Shown piece by piece: positions 61,443 through 64,000 of a stretch of 64,000 nt of DNA. The stretch spans positions 248,001-312,000 of the forward strand of contig NZ_JABXJG010000002.1 in NCBI RefSeq assembly GCF_013375535.1, read 5' to 3'. Made by a program: the position numbers and the translations under genes. Each line of letters starts with the position of its first letter. The stretch's first letter is position 1. The DNA is from Sphingobium sp. 15-1. Its GTDB lineage: Bacteria; Pseudomonadota; Alphaproteobacteria; Sphingomonadales; Sphingomonadaceae. The notes under the pieces were generated by a model. The model ran no database searches. It saw only the letters and a program-made list of their open reading frames with translations, and had not been told where the DNA came from.

Positions 61443-62354
61443 ATGATCGATTCGAAGAGACTGACGCATCTGGAGCGTCTGGAGGCGGAGAGCATCCATA
61501 TCCTGCGGGAAGTGGTGGCGGAGGCCGAGAAGCCGGTGATGCTGTACAGCGTGGGCAAGGACAGTGCGGTGATGCTGCATCTGGCGCGCAAGGCCTTCTA
61601 CCCCTCGCCGCCGCCTTTCCCGCTGCTGCACGTCGACACCACCTGGAAGTTCAAGGCGATGTACGACCTGCGCGACCGCATGGCGCAGGAGTCGGGCATG
61701 GAACTGCTCGTCTACCACAATCCCGAAGCGCAGGAACGCGGCATCAACCCGTTCGACCATGGCCCGCTGCACACCGACATGTGGAAGACGGAGGGCTTGA
61801 AGCAGGCGCTCAACCTCTACGGCTTCGACGCGGCCTTTGGTGGCGCGCGGCGCGACGAGGAGAAGAGCCGGGCCAAGGAGCGCATCTTCTCCTTCCGCAC
61901 CGCCTCGCACGGCTGGGATCCCAAGAACCAGCGGCCCGAACTGTGGAACCTCTACAACGCCCGCAAGAACAAGGGCGAGAGCATCCGCGTCTTCCCGATC
62001 AGCAACTGGACCGAGCTGGACATCTGGCAATATATCCACCTCAACGACGTGCCGATCGTGCCGCTCTATTTTGCCGAGGAGCGCCCGACCGTGGAGCGCG
62101 ACGGCATGCTGCTGATGGTCGATGACGAACGCTTCCCCTTGAAGCCGGGCGAGGAGCCGGTGATGCGCTCGATCCGCTTCCGCACCCTGGGCTGCTACCC
62201 GCTGACCGGCGCGGTCGAGAGTGAGGCAAAGACGCTGCCGGAGGTCATTCAGGAAACCCTGCTCACCACCACGTCCGAACGCCAGGGCCGCGCCATCGAC
62301 AAGGATGCAGGCGGCGCGGGCATGGAGAAGAAGAAGCAGGAAGGGTATTTCTGA
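61443..62354 (+). CDS. cysD: Sulfate adenylyltransferase subunit 2
   Basis: This 303-residue PP-loop ATPase has the [17 protein letters not shown] motif near residue 36 (SxGKDS), [12 protein letters not shown], and the conserved [18 protein letters not shown] and [11 protein letters not shown] blocks. With CysN it makes adenylyl sulfate from sulfate and ATP. The downstream cysNC gene is separated by a palindromic repeat. Confidence 0.97.
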   Translation: MIDSKRLTHLERLEAESIHILREVVAEAEKPVMLYSVGKDSAVMLHLARKAFYPSPPPFPLLHVDTTWKFKAMYDLRDRMAQESGMELLVYHNPEAQERGINPFDHGPLHTDMWKTEGLKQALNLYGFDAAFGGARRDEEKSRAKERIFSFRTASHGWDPKNQRPELWNLYNARKNKGESIRVFPISNWTELDIWQYIHLNDVPIVPLYFAEERPTVERDGMLLMVDDERFPLKPGEEPVMRSIRFRTLGCYPLTGAVESEAKTLPEVIQETLLTTTSERQGRAIDKDAGGAGMEKKKQEGYF

Positions 62355-62380
62355 TGTCGGGGCGATCCCTGTCCTTTCAT

Positions 62381-62471
62381 CGTCACCCTGAACTTGTTTC
62401 AGGGTCCATCCTTCCCCACGCCCCCACGTCGCCAAAGGCGCGATGGATGCTGAAACAAGTTCAGCATGACG
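62381..62471. repeat. Intergenic palindromic repeat, family C
   Basis: The arms 62381-62410 and 62442-62471 are inverted copies (CGTCACCCTGAACTTGTTTC and its near complement). Each arm also contains its own short stem, giving a cruciform-like structure. This repeat type is common in sphingomonads. It lies in the cysD-cysNC gap. Confidence 0.85.
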
Positions 62472-62482
62472 GAGTGAACTAA

Positions 62483-64000
62483 ATGTCCGATATTGCAGAA
62501 CCCATCTACAAGACCGACGCCCTCATCGCGGAGGACATCGACCAGTATCTGGAGGTGCACCAGCACAAGACGATGCTGCGCTTCATCACCTGCGGGTCGG
62601 TGGACGACGGCAAGTCGACGCTGATCGGCCGCCTGCTCTATGACAGCAAGATGATCTTCGAGGATCAGCTCGCCGCTCTGGAAGCCGACAGCAAGCGCGT
62701 CGGCACACAGGGGCAGGAGATCGACTTCGCCCTGCTGGTCGACGGCCTCGCCGCCGAGCGCGAACAAGGCATCACCATCGACGTCGCCTATCGCTTCTTC
62801 GCCACGGAAAAGCGCAAGTTCATCGTCGCGGACACGCCCGGCCATGAGCAGTACACCCGCAACATGGTGACCGGCGCGTCGACCGCCGACCTTGCCGTCA
62901 TCCTGATCGACGCGCGCAAGGGCGTGCTGACGCAGACCCGCCGCCATAGCTATCTGGCGCACCTCATTGGCATCAAGAATATCGTCCTCGCCATCAACAA
63001 GATGGATTTGGTCGACTATGACCAGGCGGTCTATGACGGCATCGTCAAGGATTATACCGAGTTTGCCCATAGCATCGGCATCAAGGCCTTCACGGCCATG
63101 CCCATTTCCGGCTTCAAGGGCGACAATATCACCGGCCCGTCGGCAAACACCCCCTGGTACAAGGGGCCTGCGCTGATCGAGCATCTGGAAACGGTCGAGG
63201 TCGATCAGGTCTCCGACCAGCTCAAGCCCTTCCGCATGGCGGTGCAGTGGGTCAACCGTCCCAATCTCGATTTCCGCGGCTTTTCCGGCCAGATCGCCAC
63301 CGGCACGGTGTGCAAGGGCGACGCCATCCGCGTCCTGCCTTCGGGCAAGACCAGCACGGTCAGCCGCATCGTCACGCTCGATGGCGATCTCGACGAAGCG
63401 GTTGCCGGCCAGTCGGTCACGCTCTGCTTTACAGATGAGGTCGACTGCTCGCGCGGCGACGTGATCGCGGCGTCCGACAATCCGCCCCAGGCCGCCGACC
63501 AGTTCGAGGCGACCATCGTCTGGATGGCGGATGAGGAGATGCTGCCCGGCCGCCCCTATTGGCTGAAGATCGGCACGCAGACCGTCACCGCCACGATCCA
63601 GCAGCCCAAATATCAGGTCAACGTCAATACGATGGAGCATCTGGCGGCCAAGACGCTGGAGCTGAACGCCATCGGCGTCGCCAACCTGTCAACCGACCGC
63701 CAGATCGTGTTCGAACCCTATGAGACGAACCGCACGCTCGGCGGCTTCATCCTGATCGACAAGATCACCAACGCCACCGTGGCGGCGGGCATGCTGCACT
63801 TCTCGCTGCGGCGCGCGCAGAATGTCCATTGGCAGGCGACCGACGTCACCCGCGAATTCCATGCGGGCCTCAAGAACCAGAAGCCCGCCGTGCTGTGGTT
63901 CACCGGGCTTTCGGGGGCAGGCAAGTCGACCATCGCCAACCTTGTCGAAAAGAAGCTGGCGCGGATGAACCGCCACACCTTCCTGCTGGACGGCGACAAT
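62483..64000 (+). CDS. cysN: Bifunctional sulfate adenylyltransferase subunit 1 / adenylylsulfate kinase, 3' truncated
   Basis: The frame is open from ATG 62483 to the window end (506 codons, no stop). The GTPase part has the P-loop GSVDDGKSTLIGRLL near residue 40, DTPGHEQYTRNM near 117, and NKMD near 170. A second P-loop, GLSGAGKSTIANL, occurs near residue 473 and is that of APS kinase, so this is a CysN-CysC fusion. The kinase part ends at HTFLLDGDN. GGAG precedes the start. It makes APS and then PAPS with cysD. Confidence 0.96.
   Translation, partial: MSDIAEPIYKTDALIAEDIDQYLEVHQHKTMLRFITCGSVDDGKSTLIGRLLYDSKMIFEDQLAALEADSKRVGTQGQEIDFALLVDGLAAEREQGITIDVAYRFFATEKRKFIVADTPGHEQYTRNMVTGASTADLAVILIDARKGVLTQTRRHSYLAHLIGIKNIVLAINKMDLVDYDQAVYDGIVKDYTEFAHSIGIKAFTAMPISGFKGDNITGPSANTPWYKGPALIEHLETVEVDQVSDQLKPFRMAVQWVNRPNLDFRGFSGQIATGTVCKGDAIRVLPSGKTSTVSRIVTLDGDLDEAVAGQSVTLCFTDEVDCSRGDVIAASDNPPQAADQFEATIVWMADEEMLPGRPYWLKIGTQTVTATIQQPKYQVNVNTMEHLAAKTLELNAIGVANLSTDRQIVFEPYETNRTLGGFILIDKITNATVAAGMLHFSLRRAQNVHWQATDVTREFHAGLKNQKPAVLWFTGLSGAGKSTIANLVEKKLARMNRHTFLLDGDN

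Overview
The window looks like chromosomal DNA from an alphaproteobacterium of the Sphingomonadaceae, most like Sphingobium. The reasons are high GC coding sequence, characteristic sphingomonad intergenic palindromes, a ccoNOQP-GHIS cluster with an FnrL-type regulator, and several genes of the lignin and chlorophenol catabolism type (LigM/DesA-like O-demethylase, PcpC, PcpF). No identity search could be run, so names rest on motifs and remembered family sequences.

Layout. Bases 1-8171 hold housekeeping genes: a DUF465 fragment, a small cytochrome c, a YbbA/YbbP-like ABC exporter, a GDSL esterase lipoprotein and bifunctional PutA. Bases 8302-17889 hold a micro-aerobic respiration block on the minus strand: ccoN-O-Q-P-G-H-I-S, fnrL and ompW. 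FNR-type sites lie upstream of ccoN, ompW and, far away, hemN. Bases 18148-28241 form aromatic cluster A: a seven-gene minus-strand operon (two Rieske oxygenases, TonB receptor, FAH-family hydrolase, extradiol dioxygenase, flavin hydroxylase, SMP-30 lactonase) with a divergent AraC regulator. Bases 28322-32671 hold a membrane protein, an ECF sigma/NrsF-type anti-sigma pair, an iron alcohol dehydrogenase and a fatty acid desaturase. Bases 32721-37429 hold the end of the beta-ketoadipate pathway (IclR regulator, thiolase, CoA transferase A and B) with pabB in the same operon and a near-perfect PcaR box.

Bases 37494-51388 are the most unusual part. They hold a MetE-like protein, a GST, two paralogous LysR regulators, a FolB-like protein, an IS21-family element, a pcpC gene cut by that element, pcpF, metF, a LigM/DesA-like O-demethylase and glutathione reductase. 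A shared 15-bp LysR box (ATCC-N7-GGAT) recurs five times next to these genes, with two weaker copies. This suggests one regulon joining tetrahydrofolate-dependent O-demethylation with glutathione-dependent reductive dehalogenation, for example of chlorinated methoxyphenols. That substrate is an inference.

Bases 51855-56561 hold a MarR-controlled tripartite EmrAB-type efflux operon. The rest holds a conserved hypothetical gene, a small LuxR-HTH membrane protein with an overlapping partner, hemN, a small secreted protein, a LuxR regulator and divergent cysD-cysNC. The last gene runs off the end in frame. Three copies of one palindromic repeat family and two other sphingomonad palindromes sit between genes. 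I saw no tRNA, rRNA or CRISPR array.
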